DNA of 64,000 bases. Origin: Alteromonas macleodii (lineage in GTDB: Bacteria > Pseudomonadota > Gammaproteobacteria > Enterobacterales > Alteromonadaceae). The DNA is taken from NCBI RefSeq assembly GCF_903772925.1, contig NZ_LR812090.1, positions 4,231,902-4,295,901 on the forward strand, given 5' to 3'. Position numbers and translations under genes: made by a program. The first letter of the stretch is position 1. Each line of letters starts with the position of its first letter. This document shows, piece by piece, positions 1 through 15,198 of this stretch. The notes beneath the pieces are model-generated. The model made no database searches and was not told the origin of the DNA. It was given only the letters and a program-made list of their open reading frames with translations.

Positions 1-546
<546 letters not shown>

Positions 547-597
547 CTAAGTTAAAAGTCCGACCCACCAATAGACCGGACCGAACCTTCATTTAGA

Positions 598-2700
598 TTA
601 AATTCTAGATTCAATAATAGCCTGCGCCACATTGTTAGGCGCCTCAGAATAATTGAAGAACTCCATTGAGTATGAAGCACGACCTTGTGTTTGTGAACGC
701 AAATCAGTTGCGTAGCCAAACATTTCTGAAAGCGGCACTTTTGCACGTATTATTTTAACACCTGCTACGCCATCTTCCATACCTTCGATCATGCCGCGGC
801 GACGATTAATGTCACCGACTACATCACCCATCCAGTCTTCTGGAGTAGTCACTTCAACTTTCATTGTGGGTTCAAGCAACACCGGATTTGCTTCTGCGGC
901 GCCTTTTTTGAAACCCATAGAGCCGGCGATCTTAAACGCCATTTCAGAAGAGTCAACATCGTGGTAAGAACCATCAAACAAAGTTACCTTTACATCTAGT
1001 ACTGGGAACCCTGCAAGAACACCACTTCGCATCTGCTCCTGAATTCCTTTATCGACCGCTGGAATGAACTCTTTTGGTACAACACCACCGACGATTTCGT
1101 TCACAAATTCGTAGCCTGAACCTTCTTCCTGAGGCTCAATGCGCAGCCATACATGACCAAATTGGCCTCGGCCGCCTGACTGACGAACGAACTTCCCTTC
1201 CACTTCAACAGATTTACGAAGGGTTTCGCGATAAGCAACCTGTGGGTTACCTACGTTACATTCAACTTTAAATTCGCGCTTCATGCGGTCGACAATGATA
1301 TCAAGGTGAAGTTCACCCATACCTGAGATAATTGTCTGACCCGTCTCATCATCAGTTTTAACTTTAAACGATGGATCTTCTGCCGCAAGTTTGCCTAAGG
1401 CAATACCCATTTTTTCTTGGTCAGCCTGAGATTTAGGCTCTACTGCTATTGAAATAACAGGGTCTGGGAACTCCATACGCTCTAACGTGATAACGTGATT
1501 CGGATCGCAAAGCGTATCACCAGTGGTAACATCTTTAAGGCCGATAGCGGCGGCAATGTCACCTGCGCGTACTTCTTTAAGCTCTTCGCGGTCTTTTGCG
1601 TGCATTTGCACGATACGCCCGAAGCGCTCACGTTTACCTTTTACTGGGTTATATACAGTATCGCCCGTATTAACTACACCTGAGTAACAGCGGAAAAAGG
1701 TCAACGTGCCCACAAATGGGTCAGTTGCTATTTTAAATGCTAGTGCTGAGAAAGGCTCATCGTCGCTTGAATGACGCTCTGCTTCAGTCTCGTCTTTATC
1801 GTCAAGCACACCTGTAATGGCTTTAACTTCAGTTGGAGACGGTAAATAGTGAATTACAGAGTCTAGTACTGCCTGAACACCTTTGTTTTTGAAGGCACTG
1901 CCACAAGTGGCAAGAACAATTTCGTTGTTCAGTGTACGCGTACGAAGGCCTAAACGGATTTCTTCTTCAGTCAGCTCTTCGCCTTCTAAATACTTATCCA
2001 TCAGCTCATCAGACGCTTCTGCAGCCGCTTCGATCATCTCGGTACGGTACTGCTCAGCGGTATCAAGATATTCAGCCGGAATGTCTTCATAGGTAAATGT
2101 CATACCCATGTCGTCTTCATTCCAGTTGATGGCTTTCATCTTCACAAGGTCGATGACGCCATGAAAATTCTCTTCAGCGCCCATGTTGATTTGAATCGGA
2201 ACACAGTTTGCGCCTAAACGCTTACGGATTTGCCCCACAACGCGCTCAAAATCAGCGCCAGCCCGGTCCATTTTATTAACGAACACAAGGCGTGGCACTT
2301 CATATTTGTCAGCCTGTCGCCAGACTGTCTCTGATTGAGGTTCTACCCCAGAAGACCCACAGAAAACAACTACTGCACCGTCTAGTACACGTAATGACCG
2401 CTCTACTTCAATAGTAAAGTCTACGTGTCCAGGGGTGTCGATGATGTTAATTCTGTGCTGATCGAACTGTTGCTCCATACCAGACCAGAAACAAGTCGTT
2501 GCAGCAGACGTGATAGTAATACCACGCTCCTGCTCTTGCTCCATCCAGTCCATGGTAGCAGCACCATCGTGCACTTCACCGATTTTGTGAGACAGCCCTG
2601 TATAAAACAGGACTCGCTCTGTGGTCGTGGTTTTACCCGCGTCCACGTGAGCCACAATACCAATATTGCGATAACGCTCAATCGAGGTCTTACGAGGCAT
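598..2700 (-). CDS. fusA: Elongation factor G
   Basis: This is the GTPase that drives ribosomal translocation and, with RRF, ribosome recycling in the cytoplasm. The 700-residue length is normal. G motifs are AHVDAGKTT (17-25), RGITI (59-63), DTPGH (88-92) and NKMD (142-145). They are followed by domain II, the [11 protein letters not shown] segment, domain IV with [10 protein letters not shown], and the C-terminal [14 protein letters not shown] segment. It resembles E. coli FusA throughout, so I assign the main EF-G and not an EF-G2 paralogue. It sits between rpsG (27 bases upstream) and tuf in the str operon and should be co-transcribed with both. Confidence 0.98.
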   Translation of the reverse strand: MPRKTSIERYRNIGIVAHVDAGKTTTTERVLFYTGLSHKIGEVHDGAATMDWMEQEQERGITITSAATTCFWSGMEQQFDQHRINIIDTPGHVDFTIEVERSLRVLDGAVVVFCGSSGVEPQSETVWRQADKYEVPRLVFVNKMDRAGADFERVVGQIRKRLGANCVPIQINMGAEENFHGVIDLVKMKAINWNEDDMGMTFTYEDIPAEYLDTAEQYRTEMIEAAAEASDELMDKYLEGEELTEEEIRLGLRTRTLNNEIVLATCGSAFKNKGVQAVLDSVIHYLPSPTEVKAITGVLDDKDETEAERHSSDDEPFSALAFKIATDPFVGTLTFFRCYSGVVNTGDTVYNPVKGKRERFGRIVQMHAKDREELKEVRAGDIAAAIGLKDVTTGDTLCDPNHVITLERMEFPDPVISIAVEPKSQADQEKMGIALGKLAAEDPSFKVKTDDETGQTIISGMGELHLDIIVDRMKREFKVECNVGNPQVAYRETLRKSVEVEGKFVRQSGGRGQFGHVWLRIEPQEEGSGYEFVNEIVGGVVPKEFIPAVDKGIQEQMRSGVLAGFPVLDVKVTLFDGSYHDVDSSEMAFKIAGSMGFKKGAAEANPVLLEPTMKVEVTTPEDWMGDVVGDINRRRGMIEGMEDGVAGVKIIRAKVPLSEMFGYATDLRSQTQGRASYSMEFFNYSEAPNNVAQAIIESRI

Positions 2701-2727
2701 AAATCTCTCTCAGTTAAATAACGTTGA

Positions 2728-3198
2728 TTACCAACGGTAGTGAGCAAACGCTTTGTTTGCTTCGGCCATACGGTGAACGTCTTCACGTTTCTTAACCGCT
2801 GAACCTTTATTATCTGCTGCGTCTAGCATTTCAGCCGCTAGGCGTTGTGCCATAGACTTTTCGCCACGTTTACGTGCAGCTTCTACCATCCAACGCATAC
2901 CTAGCGCGTTACGACGAACTGGACGTACTTCAACTGGAACCTGATAAGTTGAACCACCAACACGACGAGACTTAACCTCTACTGTTGGGCGGATGTTATC
3001 AAGCGCTTCCTCGAAGATATCTAGGTGTGCTTTGCCGGTTTTTTCAGCAACAATATCAAGCGCACCGTAAACGATTCTTTCAGCGACTGACTTTTTGCCG
3101 TCGAGCATTACGACATTCATGAATTTCGCAAGCAGTTGTGAACCAAATTTTGGCTCTGGTAGGATTTTACGTTGACCTACGACTCTTCTTCTTGGCAT
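2728..3198 (-). CDS. rpsG: 30S ribosomal protein S7
   Basis: S7 is a primary 16S rRNA-binding protein that nucleates assembly of the 30S head and lies near the decoding centre. The 156 residues start [16 protein letters not shown] and contain the family segments [15 protein letters not shown] and [13 protein letters not shown]. It is the second gene of the str operon, 75 bases after rpsL. In E. coli S7 represses the operon by binding the rpsL-rpsG spacer. Here that spacer contains a small hairpin (AACGG-TTCT-CCGTT), but conservation of the S7 target cannot be judged by eye. Confidence 0.98.
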   Translation of the reverse strand: MPRRRVVGQRKILPEPKFGSQLLAKFMNVVMLDGKKSVAERIVYGALDIVAEKTGKAHLDIFEEALDNIRPTVEVKSRRVGGSTYQVPVEVRPVRRNALGMRWMVEAARKRGEKSMAQRLAAEMLDAADNKGSAVKKREDVHRMAEANKAFAHYRW

Positions 3199-3273
3199 TT
3201 TCTATTCTCCGTATGAATTCAGGGAAAACCCAAAACTCTTAAACTTCAGTTTGGCCTTACTAACGGAGAACCG

Positions 3274-3648
3274 TTAAGACTTAGGCTTCTTCGCGCCGTA
3301 CTTAGAACGGGCTTGTCTACGATCGTTTACACCTGCGCAGTCAAGAGTACCGCGAACTGTGTGATAACGAACACCTGGTAGATCTTTAACACGACCACCA
3401 CGGATAAGTACTACACTGTGCTCTTGTAGGTTGTGACCTTCACCACCGATGTATGAAGAAACTTCAAAACCGTTAGTTAGACGTACACGACATACTTTAC
3501 GTAGTGCAGAGTTTGGTTTCTTAGGCGTAGTAGTATATACACGAGTACATACACCACGTCTTTGTGGACAAGCTTGTAGAGCAGCTACGTTGCTTTTTTC
3601 AACGGGCTTTCTACGCGGCTTGCGCACTAACTGGTTAACTGTTGCCAT
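3274..3648 (-). CDS. rpsL: 30S ribosomal protein S12
   Basis: S12 is part of the decoding centre and influences translational accuracy. The 124-residue length and sequence are typical, with [20 protein letters not shown] around residues 39-58 and the loop [16 protein letters not shown] around 84-99. The lysines whose substitution gives streptomycin resistance in E. coli (K42 and K87 in that numbering) appear wild type. It is the first gene of the str operon, with an AGGAG Shine-Dalgarno before the ATG, and is preceded by a strong promoter near 3834-3862. Confidence 0.98.
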   Translation of the reverse strand: MATVNQLVRKPRRKPVEKSNVAALQACPQRRGVCTRVYTTTPKKPNSALRKVCRVRLTNGFEVSSYIGGEGHNLQEHSVVLIRGGRVKDLPGVRYHTVRGTLDCAGVNDRRQARSKYGAKKPKS

Positions 3649-3677
3649 TAACTAGCTCCTGATTAAAAACTACGAAA

Positions 3678-3698
3678 ACCCAATCACTGCGACTGGGT
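3678..3698 (-). promoter_or_regulatory. Leader hairpin just before rpsL
   Basis: On the minus strand ACCCAGTC and GATTGGGT form an 8-bp stem (one G-T pair) around the loop GCAGT, followed by TTTTC. The hairpin ends about 30 bases before the rpsL start codon, inside the predicted 5' leader of the str mRNA. It could be a weak attenuator or a translational control element. No function can be read directly. Confidence 0.4.
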
Positions 3699-3776
3699 CC
3701 ATATTAATGCGATTAATCTATTAATCGCGCTTGTTTGTGAACATTGTGCTCGTCAATATTCACTGAGCGCTGATAC

Positions 3777-3832
3777 GAAAAACCGCGACCGTTTATCGAG
3801 CCATTTGATGGCTATCCAAAATCGGGTCGCGG
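3777..3832 (-). terminator. Intrinsic terminator after rpoC, overlapping the str promoter
   Basis: The outer stem pairs CCGCGACC (3832-3825) with GGTCGCGG (3790-3783), encloses an inner AGCCAT-CAA-ATGGCT hairpin, and is followed by TTTTTC. Transcripts reading through from rpoC would contain the full stem. The -10 box of the str promoter ends at 3834, so an RNA started there would begin around 3826-3828 and lack most of the 5' arm. The layout would stop rpoBC read-through but let str transcripts pass. Confidence 0.65.
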
Positions 3833-3833
3833 A

Positions 3834-3862
3834 ATATTAAAGATCATCGCTCTGACTGTCAA
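3834..3862 (-). promoter_or_regulatory. Sigma70 promoter of the rpsL-rpsG-fusA-tuf operon
   Basis: On the minus strand a consensus -35 TTGACA (3862-3857) is separated by 17 bases from a near-consensus -10 TAATAT (3839-3834). It lies about 190 bases upstream of rpsL and about 95 bases after the rpoC stop. Quality and position make it the obvious promoter of the str operon. Confidence 0.85.
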
Positions 3863-3878
3863 GGTGTACAAAGCTTAA

Positions 3879-3947
3879 GCAGATAATTTATCTGCAATCT
3901 GTACAACTTGACTGCCAAATTGTTAGGAGTACGTTAACGTACTCCTA
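3879..3947 (-). repeat. Two palindromes between rpoC and the str promoter
   Basis: A perfect 24-bp palindrome at 3924-3947 (half-site TAGGAGTACGTT) lies ten bases after the rpoC stop. A second dyad, GCAGATA-ATT-TATCTGC, occupies 3879-3895. Neither is followed by a T-run on the minus strand, so they are not standard intrinsic terminators. They may protect or process the 3' end of the rpoBC mRNA. Confidence 0.6.
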
Positions 3948-3957
3948 TGATCTTGCC

Positions 3958-6900
3958 TTATTCGGCAGTATCTTCGTCTGCACCTGCATTAAGCGCTTCG
4001 GTTAGTGCCTGTTCTGCTTCAGCAGCAGAAACTGACATTTCTTCGATTTGCTCTTTGCGACGTTGTGCACGGCGTTCGTGGTAAGCGAAACCGGTACCCG
4101 CTGGAATTAGACGACCAACGATTACGTTTTCTTTCAGACCGCGTAGGTCATCTTCTTTACCTTGAACCGCAGCTTCAGTTAGAACACGTGTTGTTTCTTG
4201 GAACGATGCCGCTGAGATAAATGACTCAGTAGACAGTGACGCCTTAGTGATACCAAGCAGCTGTGTTTCGTACTGCGCAGGGATCTTACCGTGTTTTTCA
4301 ATTTCACGGTTCGCCACTTTAACGTTCGATACTTCAACCTGTTCGCCTTCAAGGAACTGCGTATCGCCTGGGTGAGTGATAATGCACTTACGTAGCATCT
4401 GACGGATAACTACTTCGATGTGCTTATCGTTAATCTTAACACCCTGTAGACGGTATACTTCCTGAACTTCGTTCACGATGTAGTTTGCTACTGCTGAGAT
4501 ACCACGTAGACGTAGGATATCGTGTGGAGACTCTGGACCATCGGCGATAACTTCGCCTTTTTCCACTTTCTCACCTTCGAACACGTTAAGCTGACGCCAC
4601 TTAGGAATCATCTCTTCGTATGCATCACCTTCAGCAGGTGTAATTACAAGACGCTTCTTACCTTTGGTCTCTTTACCGAAGCCGATAGTACCTGAGATTT
4701 CTGCAAGGATAGCAGGCTCTTTAGGCTTACGTGCTTCAAATAGGTCCGCAACGCGCGGTAGACCACCCGTGATATCACGAGTCTTCGAGCTTTCCTGAGG
4801 AATACGTGCTAGCACGTCACCTTCGTTAGCCACTTTGCCTTCCGACGCTTCAATCGTGGTAAAGCTTGGAAGACGAATTTCCTGAAGACCGAACTCGTCG
4901 CTCTCAAGGATAAGCTTAGGCTCTTTCGCGTTAACTTTCGCAAGGTCTTTAACAACGATACGTGTTAGACCAGTAAGCTCGTCTTGCTGCATTTCGGTGT
5001 TAGAGTCATCAATGTCTGCGAAGCTAATCTTAGCTGCACGTTCAGTGATGATTGGGTGACTATGCGGATCCCAGTTAGCAACAACGTCGCCAGCTGCAAT
5101 TGATGCACCATCATCCACGCTAAGTACAGCACCGTAAGGTACTTTATAGCGCTCTTTCTCACGGCCTTGCTCGTCGATAACAGTAAGCTCTGTTGAACGA
5201 GAAACAATAACCACTTTACCTTCAGAGTTACGTACGAATTTCGCGTTGTGTAGCTTAAGGCTACCCGCTGTTTTAACTTGTACGCTGTTCTCAGCAGATG
5301 CTCTTGATGCCGCACCACCGATGTGGAACGTACGCATGGTAAGCTGTGTACCTGGTTCACCGATTGACTGTGCTGCAATAACACCAACCGATTCACCGCT
5401 ACCCACCATGTGACCACGTGCAAGGTCACGACCGTAACACTTAGCACAAACACCGAAGTCGTTGTCACAAGTGATTACCGAGCGAACCATTATTTGGTCA
5501 ACTGAGTTGGCTTCAAGCATGTCTACTAACGCTTCGTCTAGAAGAACATTACGCTCAACTAGTACTTCGTCAGTACCTGGCTTAAGTACGTCTTCTGCTA
5601 CCACACGACCTAGTACACGCTCGCGTAGCGGCTCAACAACGTCGCCACCTTCGATTAGTGGTGTCATTTGAACACCTTCGAATGTGCCACAGTCGTCGTT
5701 AGTGATTACCAAGTCTTGTGCAACGTCTACTAGACGACGTGTTAGGTAACCCGAGTTAGCTGTCTTAAGTGCGGTATCCGCTAGACCTTTACGAGCACCG
5801 TGAGTTGAGATGAAGTACTGTAGTACGTTCAGACCTTCACGGAAGTTCGCCGTAATTGGGGTTTCGATGATTGAGCCATCTGGCTTAGCCATCAGACCAC
5901 GCATACCTGCAAGCTGACGAATCTGAGCGGCACTACCACGAGCACCCGAGTCGGCCATCATGTAAACTGAGTTAAATGATGATTGCTCTTCTTCTTCGCC
6001 ATCGCGGTTAATTACGATGTCAGTCTTAAGGTTATCCATCATGGCCTTAGCAACTTTTTCGTTGGCATTTGACCAGATATCGATAACTTTGTTGTAACGC
6101 TCACCCGCGGTAACAAGACCGTTTTGGAACTGTTCCTGAATTTCGATAACTTCTGCTTCCGCCGCGTCGATAATTTCTTTCTTAGCAGCAGGGATAACCA
6201 TATCGTCGATACCAACAGACGCACCCGCGATCATCGCGTAGTGGAAACCGGTATACATGATTTGGTCAGCAGCAATTACTGTGTCTTTCAGACCTAGCGT
6301 ACGGTAACAAGCATTCAATAGTTTTGAAATTTGCTTCTTGCCCATCGCTTGGTTGATGATTTCAAACGGCAGACCCTTTGGAAGGATCAATGAGAAAATC
6401 GCACGACCAACAGTAGTGTCAGTTAGGGTTACTTTCTCAGTTTTGTTGCCATCTTCATCGATGTCATATTCAGTAATACGTACTTTAACGCGAGAGTGAA
6501 GCTCAGCATTACCTGTACGGTACGCTTTTTCTGCTTCATTCGGGCTGGTAAACACCATGCCTTCGCCTAAGCCGTTTACTTTGTCACGCGTTAGGTAATA
6601 AAGACCTAATACAACGTCCTGTGAAGGTACGATAATTGGCTCACCGTTCGCTGGTGACAGGATGTTGTTCGTTGACATCATAAGGGCACGTGCTTCTAGC
6701 TGTGCTTCGATTGTCAACGGTACGTGTACCGCCATTTGGTCACCATCGAAGTCGGCGTTGTACGCCGCACACACTAGCGGGTGAAGCTGAATCGCTTTAC
6801 CTTCGATTAGTGTAGGTTCGAATGCTTGGATACCCAAACGGTGAAGTGTAGGTGCACGGTTAAGTAGTACCGGGTGTTCGCGGATAACGTCGTCTAGTAC

Positions 6901-8130
6901 GTCCCAAACCTCTGGTGCTTCGCGCTCTACAAGCTTCTTAGCAGCTTTGATTGTTGTCGCAAGACCACGACCTTCAAGCTTACCGTAGATAAACGGTTTG
7001 AATAGCTCAAGTGCCATCTTCTTAGGAAGACCACACTGGTGAAGACGTAGCGTTGGACCAACGGTAATTACAGAACGGCCAGAGTAGTCAACACGCTTAC
7101 CAAGAAGGTTTTGACGGAAACGACCTTGCTTACCTTTGATCATGTCTGCAAGCGACTTAAGTGGACGCTTGTTAGAACCGGTAATCGCACGACCACGACG
7201 TCCGTTATCTAGAAGCGCATCTACAGACTCTTGAAGCATACGCTTTTCGTTGCGTACGATAATGTCTGGAGCAGCTAGGTCTAGAAGACGCTTAAGACGA
7301 TTGTTACGGTTGATTACACGACGGTATAGGTCGTTAAGGTCAGACGTCGCAAAACGGCCGCCATCTAGTGGTACTAGAGGACGTAAATCTGGCGGAAGTA
7401 CCGGAAGAACCGTCATGATCATCCACTCTGGCTTGTTGCCAGATTGTTGGAATGACTCAAGCAATTTCAGACGCTTAGTAATCTTCTTACGCTTGGTTTC
7501 AGAATTAATTGAAGGCAGCTCTTCACGCATAGCCGCAACATCTGCGTCTACGTCAAGTACTGTTAGAAGATCGAATACTGCCTCAGCACCCATCTTCGCT
7601 TCAAACTCGTCACCGTGCTCTTCAAGTGCATCCAAGTACTCTTCTTCGTTTAGAAGTTGGCTGCGCTCAAGCGTTGTCATACCTGGCTCTGTAACCACGT
7701 ATGATTCAAAGTAAAGTACACGTTCAATATCACGAAGTGTCATATCAAGCATAAGGCCGATACGAGACGGAAGTGATTTAAGGAACCAGATGTGTGCAAC
7801 CGGGCTAGCTAGCTCGATGTGACCCATACGCTCACGACGTACTTTAGTCAGTGTAACTTCAACGCCACACTTCTCACAGATAACACCGCGGTGCTTAAGG
7901 CGCTTGTACTTACCGCAAAGACACTCGTAGTCTTTAACCGGACCAAAGATACGCGCACAGAACAGACCGTCACGCTCAGGCTTGAACGTACGGTAGTTAA
8001 TTGTTTCAGGCTTTTTAACTTCACCGAATGACCATGAACGAATCATGTCAGGTGAAGACAGACCGATTCGAATATTATCGAATTCTTCAGTCTTGTTTTG
8101 TTGCTTTAGAAACTTTAATAAGTCTTTCAC
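3958..8130 (-). CDS. rpoC: RNA polymerase subunit beta'
   Basis: This is the largest subunit of RNA polymerase and holds the active-site magnesium. The 1390 residues match the gammaproteobacterial length. The N-terminal zinc site is present (C70, C72, C85, C88), as is the catalytic loop NADFDGDQ near residue 460 and the second zinc cluster around [19 protein letters not shown] near 895. The start is GTG with a GGGAGAG ribosome-binding site. It follows rpoB after 81 bases containing a strong hairpin and is the last gene of the rpl-rpo transcript. Confidence 0.99.
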   Translation of the reverse strand: MKDLLKFLKQQNKTEEFDNIRIGLSSPDMIRSWSFGEVKKPETINYRTFKPERDGLFCARIFGPVKDYECLCGKYKRLKHRGVICEKCGVEVTLTKVRRERMGHIELASPVAHIWFLKSLPSRIGLMLDMTLRDIERVLYFESYVVTEPGMTTLERSQLLNEEEYLDALEEHGDEFEAKMGAEAVFDLLTVLDVDADVAAMREELPSINSETKRKKITKRLKLLESFQQSGNKPEWMIMTVLPVLPPDLRPLVPLDGGRFATSDLNDLYRRVINRNNRLKRLLDLAAPDIIVRNEKRMLQESVDALLDNGRRGRAITGSNKRPLKSLADMIKGKQGRFRQNLLGKRVDYSGRSVITVGPTLRLHQCGLPKKMALELFKPFIYGKLEGRGLATTIKAAKKLVEREAPEVWDVLDDVIREHPVLLNRAPTLHRLGIQAFEPTLIEGKAIQLHPLVCAAYNADFDGDQMAVHVPLTIEAQLEARALMMSTNNILSPANGEPIIVPSQDVVLGLYYLTRDKVNGLGEGMVFTSPNEAEKAYRTGNAELHSRVKVRITEYDIDEDGNKTEKVTLTDTTVGRAIFSLILPKGLPFEIINQAMGKKQISKLLNACYRTLGLKDTVIAADQIMYTGFHYAMIAGASVGIDDMVIPAAKKEIIDAAEAEVIEIQEQFQNGLVTAGERYNKVIDIWSNANEKVAKAMMDNLKTDIVINRDGEEEEQSSFNSVYMMADSGARGSAAQIRQLAGMRGLMAKPDGSIIETPITANFREGLNVLQYFISTHGARKGLADTALKTANSGYLTRRLVDVAQDLVITNDDCGTFEGVQMTPLIEGGDVVEPLRERVLGRVVAEDVLKPGTDEVLVERNVLLDEALVDMLEANSVDQIMVRSVITCDNDFGVCAKCYGRDLARGHMVGSGESVGVIAAQSIGEPGTQLTMRTFHIGGAASRASAENSVQVKTAGSLKLHNAKFVRNSEGKVVIVSRSTELTVIDEQGREKERYKVPYGAVLSVDDGASIAAGDVVANWDPHSHPIITERAAKISFADIDDSNTEMQQDELTGLTRIVVKDLAKVNAKEPKLILESDEFGLQEIRLPSFTTIEASEGKVANEGDVLARIPQESSKTRDITGGLPRVADLFEARKPKEPAILAEISGTIGFGKETKGKKRLVITPAEGDAYEEMIPKWRQLNVFEGEKVEKGEVIADGPESPHDILRLRGISAVANYIVNEVQEVYRLQGVKINDKHIEVVIRQMLRKCIITHPGDTQFLEGEQVEVSNVKVANREIEKHGKIPAQYETQLLGITKASLSTESFISAASFQETTRVLTEAAVQGKEDDLRGLKENVIVGRLIPAGTGFAYHERRAQRRKEQIEEMSVSAAEAEQALTEALNAGADEDTAE

Positions 8131-8161
8131 ATTACTCTCCCAGCGGAGTCAGTCTCTAGAA

Positions 8162-8179
8162 CCCGGCGCAAGCGCCGGG
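8162..8179 (-). repeat. GC-rich hairpin in the rpoB-rpoC spacer
   Basis: CCCGGCGC-AA-GCGCCGGG is a perfect 8-bp dyad with a 2-base core between the rpoB stop and the rpoC start. There is no T-run after it, so it should not terminate transcription. An mRNA stability or translation-coupling role is possible. Confidence 0.6.
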
Positions 8180-8211
8180 CCATCTCATAACATTACGCGG
8201 CGATTGCCGTA

Positions 8212-12240
<4,029 letters not shown>

Positions 12241-12501
12241 GGGTTCCTCAGCCTGCTGATTTATGACCCAACCTGCTGCAAAATGCTTTAAAACGCGTGC
12301 TATGGGCTAAAAGCTGCGTTTCAAATGGCGCACTAAGCAACAAACTTCCACAACCCTTTTTCGGGCAGATACACCAGCATACAACAAAATTTAACCAATT
12401 ATTAGTTAACTTGTTGGATTTTTATGCTTTTTATGGGTATTTCCGAATGGCGCTTTAAGTAGTGTAACCAAGGGTTAGTTTCTACACACTATACAGCGCA
12501 A
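12241..12501. other. Gene-free rplL-rpoB spacer
   Basis: About 260 bases remain here besides the hairpin at 12502-12533. I see no open frame or convincing internal promoter. In enterobacteria the equivalent spacer carries an attenuator and an RNase III site; an RNase III-type duplex is not obvious here by eye. Confidence 0.5.
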
Positions 12502-12533
12502 AAAGGCTGGTGGTTCAAAAAACCACCAGCCTT
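12502..12533 (-). terminator. Attenuator-type terminator between rplL and rpoB
   Basis: A 13-bp stem (AAGGCTGGTGGTT with AACCACCAGCCTT) around a 5-base loop is followed by TTT and GC on the minus strand, 30 bases after the rplL stop. Partial termination between rplL and rpoB is established in E. coli, where it keeps ribosomal protein synthesis above that of RNA polymerase. The same role is inferred here. Confidence 0.8.
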
Positions 12534-12565
12534 GCCGTCTCAGGCAATAATCTGACTAGGTCAGA

Positions 12566-12943
12566 TTACTTAATTTCTACTTCTGCACCAGCTTCTTCAA
12601 GCTCTTTCTTAAGTGCTTCAGCTTCATCTTTGCTTACGCCTTCTTTGATAGCTTTAGGAGCAGACTCAACTACTTCTTTAGCTTCTTTAAGACCTAGGCC
12701 AGTCGCACCGCGAACTGCTTTGATAACTGCAACTTTGTTGCCACCGAATGAAGTCATTACAACGTCGAATTCAGTCTTTTCTTCTGCAGCAGCAGCGTCG
12801 CCACCAGCAGCTGGACCAGCAACAGCAACAGCAGCTGCAGCAGATACGTTGAATTTCTCTTCAGCCGCTTCAATTAGTTCTACCAGTTCCATTACCGGCA
12901 TTTCAGCGATTGCGTTTAAGATATCTTCTTTAGTTAGAGCCAT
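12566..12943 (-). CDS. rplL: 50S ribosomal protein L7/L12
   Basis: This is the stalk protein that recruits translational GTPases, present in several copies per ribosome. The 125 residues show the N-terminal dimerisation domain ([20 protein letters not shown]), an alanine-rich hinge around 36-52, and the C-terminal factor-binding domain ([20 protein letters not shown], then [14 protein letters not shown]). It lies 57 bases after rplJ. Transcripts can end at the hairpin that follows or continue into rpoBC. Confidence 0.98.
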   Translation of the reverse strand: MALTKEDILNAIAEMPVMELVELIEAAEEKFNVSAAAAVAVAGPAAGGDAAAAEEKTEFDVVMTSFGGNKVAVIKAVRGATGLGLKEAKEVVESAPKAIKEGVSKDEAEALKKELEEAGAEVEIK

Positions 12944-13000
12944 GTTCTCTAAACTCCTGGGTATAAAATGTTAAAAAAATCAATATGCCAAAAACGCCAA

Positions 13001-13519
13001 TTACTTGGTGTCTTTGACCGCCGCCAATACGCGCACAAACTTGCCAGGAACTTCGTTGATTGTTTGAACGAATTTCCCAACTGGTGCTTTGAAGGTTGCA
13101 AGTAGTTTCGCAAGCGCTTCGTCGCGGGTAGGTAGTGCTGCAACTGCGTCCAATTTCTCTGGACCAAGAAGACCGCTACCAATAGATAGTGCTGTAACTT
13201 TAAGCTTATCGTTAGTCTTACCGAAGTCTTTGAAAAGACGTGCCGCACCGCCTGGTGCGTCGATAGAGAAACCATAGATAAGCGGGCCAGTTAGGGCGCT
13301 GTCTAAGTCTGCAAATTGACTGTCTGCTAGAGCACGCTTTGCAAGAGTGTTACGTACAACCTTTAGGTATACGCCTTGCTCACGAGCCTTAACACGTAGT
13401 TCAGTCAGTTCTGCAACTTCCATCCCACGGTATTCAGCAACGGCTACGGATAGAGCGCGAGACGCAACTTCAGAAACTTCTGCTACGATCTCTTTTTTTG
13501 CTGCTAAACCTAGTGCCAC
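13001..13519 (-). CDS. rplJ: 50S ribosomal protein L10
   Basis: L10 anchors the L7/L12 dimers to 23S rRNA and forms the stalk base. It also represses its own mRNA in enterobacteria. I choose the GTG at 13519, giving [20 protein letters not shown] (172 residues). It aligns with E. coli L10 and has AGAGGTGA before it. The longer frame starting at 13528 adds three residues and uses the Shine-Dalgarno region itself as start. The [12 protein letters not shown] segment is typical. The C-terminal helices that bind L12 end in [12 protein letters not shown]. Confidence 0.96.
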   Translation of the reverse strand: MALGLAAKKEIVAEVSEVASRALSVAVAEYRGMEVAELTELRVKAREQGVYLKVVRNTLAKRALADSQFADLDSALTGPLIYGFSIDAPGGAARLFKDFGKTNDKLKVTALSIGSGLLGPEKLDAVAALPTRDEALAKLLATFKAPVGKFVQTINEVPGKFVRVLAAVKDTK

Positions 13520-13534
13520 TGAGTTCACCTCTTT

Positions 13535-13777
13535 GTATCTGATTTTGTGTGTAGTTACCTACTCACGCCATCAGGGTTCACAGATTGATACCAACCCTCA
13601 TGGTTGATACCGCTCTACGGTGTTTGTTACCCCAGAGAGTCTGAGTCAAACCACCGTCTGCGCAGGTTGTTGTATTAAGCCGTGTGTTGACTGTGAAAGT
13701 TCTCTTACCTCTTTCACCACACCGCACCTGCGGTCTTGGACGGGAGCTGCTTATTAGCACTGCTAATTGTCACAGCT
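13535..13777 (-). promoter_or_regulatory. L10-type autoregulatory leader of rplJ
   Basis: The region between rplA and rplJ on the minus strand contains the segment CCCGTCCAAGACCGCAGGTG, nearly identical to the conserved part of the E. coli rplJ leader bound by the L10-L12 complex. A 7-bp stem, GGAGCTG with CAGCTCC, encloses the 5' end at 13742-13777. The family role is translational feedback on rplJL. The identification rests on this match and position; I did not fold the RNA. Confidence 0.75.
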
Positions 13778-13825
13778 CCAACCCATAACCTTTAAGAGAT
13801 TTCGATGAGCCTAAGCTCAGCGAAA

Positions 13826-14521
13826 TTAAAGACCTACAGAAGCCTTATCAAGAGCAACACCAGCACCCATTGTAGTGCTTAGGCTGATCTTCTTGATGTA
13901 TGTACCTTTAGCAGAAGAAGGCTTAGCTTTCTTCAGTGCTTCAAGTAGCGCTTCAAGGTTTTCTTGAATTTGGTTCGCTTCGAACGCAATCTTACCGATG
14001 CTAGCGTGGATGATACCGTTCTTATCGTTACGGTAGCGTACCTGACCAGCTTTAGCGTTCTTAACTGCAGTTGCAACGTCAGGCGTTACAGTGCCAGTTT
14101 TAGGGTTAGGCATAAGGCCACGTGGACCTAAGATTTGACCTAGTTGACCAACAACACGCATCGCGTCTGGGCTAGCAACTACTACGTCAAAGTTCATTTC
14201 GCCTTTCTTAACTTGCTCAGCTAAGTCGTCCATACCAACGATGTCTGCACCAGCTTCTTTCGCTGCTTCAGCATTTGCACCTTGAGTGAATACTGCAACG
14301 CGAACGTCTTTACCAGTACCGTTAGGTAGTACAGTTGCACCACGAACGTTTTGGTCAGATTTCTTCGCATCGATACCAAGGTTAACAGATACGTCAACGC
14401 TTTCTGCGAACTTAGCAGTTGCTAGTTCTTTAAGAAGCGCTACTGCTTCGTTGATTTCGTACTCTTTAGTAGAGTCAACTTTGTCGCGGATTAGGCGAGC
14501 GCGTTTAGTTAATTTAGCCAT
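13826..14521 (-). CDS. rplA: 50S ribosomal protein L1
   Basis: L1 binds 23S rRNA at the mobile stalk that helps move E-site tRNA, and its family represses rplK-rplA translation. The 231 residues begin [15 protein letters not shown] and contain the signature around residues 120-150 with [19 protein letters not shown]. It starts four bases after rplK, so the two are one translational unit. It is followed by the rplJ leader. Confidence 0.98.
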   Translation of the reverse strand: MAKLTKRARLIRDKVDSTKEYEINEAVALLKELATAKFAESVDVSVNLGIDAKKSDQNVRGATVLPNGTGKDVRVAVFTQGANAEAAKEAGADIVGMDDLAEQVKKGEMNFDVVVASPDAMRVVGQLGQILGPRGLMPNPKTGTVTPDVATAVKNAKAGQVRYRNDKNGIIHASIGKIAFEANQIQENLEALLEALKKAKPSSAKGTYIKKISLSTTMGAGVALDKASVGL

Positions 14522-14525
14522 TCGA

Positions 14526-14954
14526 TTAGTCCTCTACGTTCAAGCCCATTGAGCGAGCAGAACCCGCGATAGTGCGTACCGCTGCATCTAGATCAGCTGC
14601 AGTAAGGTCTGGCTCTTTAGTTTTAGCAATCTCTTCCAACTGAGCGCGAGTAACTTTACCCACTTTTTCAGTGTTAGGACGGCCAGAACCACTCTTGATG
14701 CCCGCTGCTTTCTTAAGCAGGTAAGACGCAGGAGGAGTCTTAGTTTCGAATGTGAAAGAGCGATCTTCGTATACAGTAATTTCTACTGGTACTGGAGCGC
14801 CTTTCTCAAGACTTTCAGTTTTCGCGTTGAAAGCCTTACAGAATTCCATGATGTTTACACCGTGCTGACCTAGTGCAGGACCAACCGGTGGACTTGGGTT
14901 AGCAGCGCCAGCTGCAACCTGAAGCTTGATAATACCGCTTACTTTTTTAGCCAT
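14526..14954 (-). CDS. rplK: 50S ribosomal protein L11
   Basis: L11 forms the GTPase-associated centre with the thiostrepton-binding loop of 23S rRNA and is needed for RelA activation. The 142-residue length is standard. The N-terminal domain carries [20 protein letters not shown] at about 21-40, and the C-terminal RNA-binding domain ends in [12 protein letters not shown]. It is the first gene after the promoter at 15045-15073 and precedes rplA by four bases. Confidence 0.98.
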   Translation of the reverse strand: MAKKVSGIIKLQVAAGAANPSPPVGPALGQHGVNIMEFCKAFNAKTESLEKGAPVPVEITVYEDRSFTFETKTPPASYLLKKAAGIKSGSGRPNTEKVGKVTRAQLEEIAKTKEPDLTAADLDAAVRTIAGSARSMGLNVED

Positions 14955-15044
14955 TTTACATGCTCTCTTGTTTGGGTCTAACGCCTCGCAAATACAGAGA
15001 TTATTTGCTCAATCGGCTTCCCGTTTCCGTTTAAAAGGGCGCGC

Positions 15045-15073
15045 ATTATATAAGGTGATTAATTACTATGCAA
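15045..15073 (-). promoter_or_regulatory. Sigma70 promoter of rplK-rplA-rplJ-rplL-rpoBC
   Basis: On the minus strand a -35 TTGCAT (15073-15068) and an exact -10 TATAAT (15050-15045) are separated by 17 bases. A GC-rich discriminator (GCGCGCCC) follows, as expected of a stringently controlled ribosomal promoter. It lies about 90 bases upstream of rplK and after the nusG terminator. Confidence 0.88.
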
Positions 15074-15147
15074 GGGCTAATTAGAATAAAAAACCATCGA
15101 AAGGTTAGTATTTTTACGCCTACGCCGTTTAATGAGTTATTACCTAC

Positions 15148-15176
15148 AAAAAAGCCCCTTTCAAAGGGGCTTTTTT
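15148..15176 (-). terminator. Terminator after nusG
   Basis: The stem GCCCCTTT with AAAGGGGC is flanked by six A and six T, so it is symmetrical and strong on the minus strand. It lies about 22 bases after the nusG stop and separates secE-nusG from the rplK transcript. Confidence 0.92.
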
Positions 15177-15198
15177 AAATGTGTTCAGCAGAGAGGGC

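Noticed and set aside
552..746. 64-codon minus-strand frame between fusA and tuf
   Set aside because: It overlaps the fusA 3' end in another frame, has no ribosome-binding site and no recognisable content.
7250..7714. 154-codon plus-strand frame inside rpoC
   Set aside because: Arg/Ser-rich antisense frame over highly conserved rpoC codons; no independent evidence.
12510..12974. 154-codon plus-strand frame opposite rplL
   Set aside because: It is a Ser/Ala-rich antisense shadow produced by the biased codon use of rplL.
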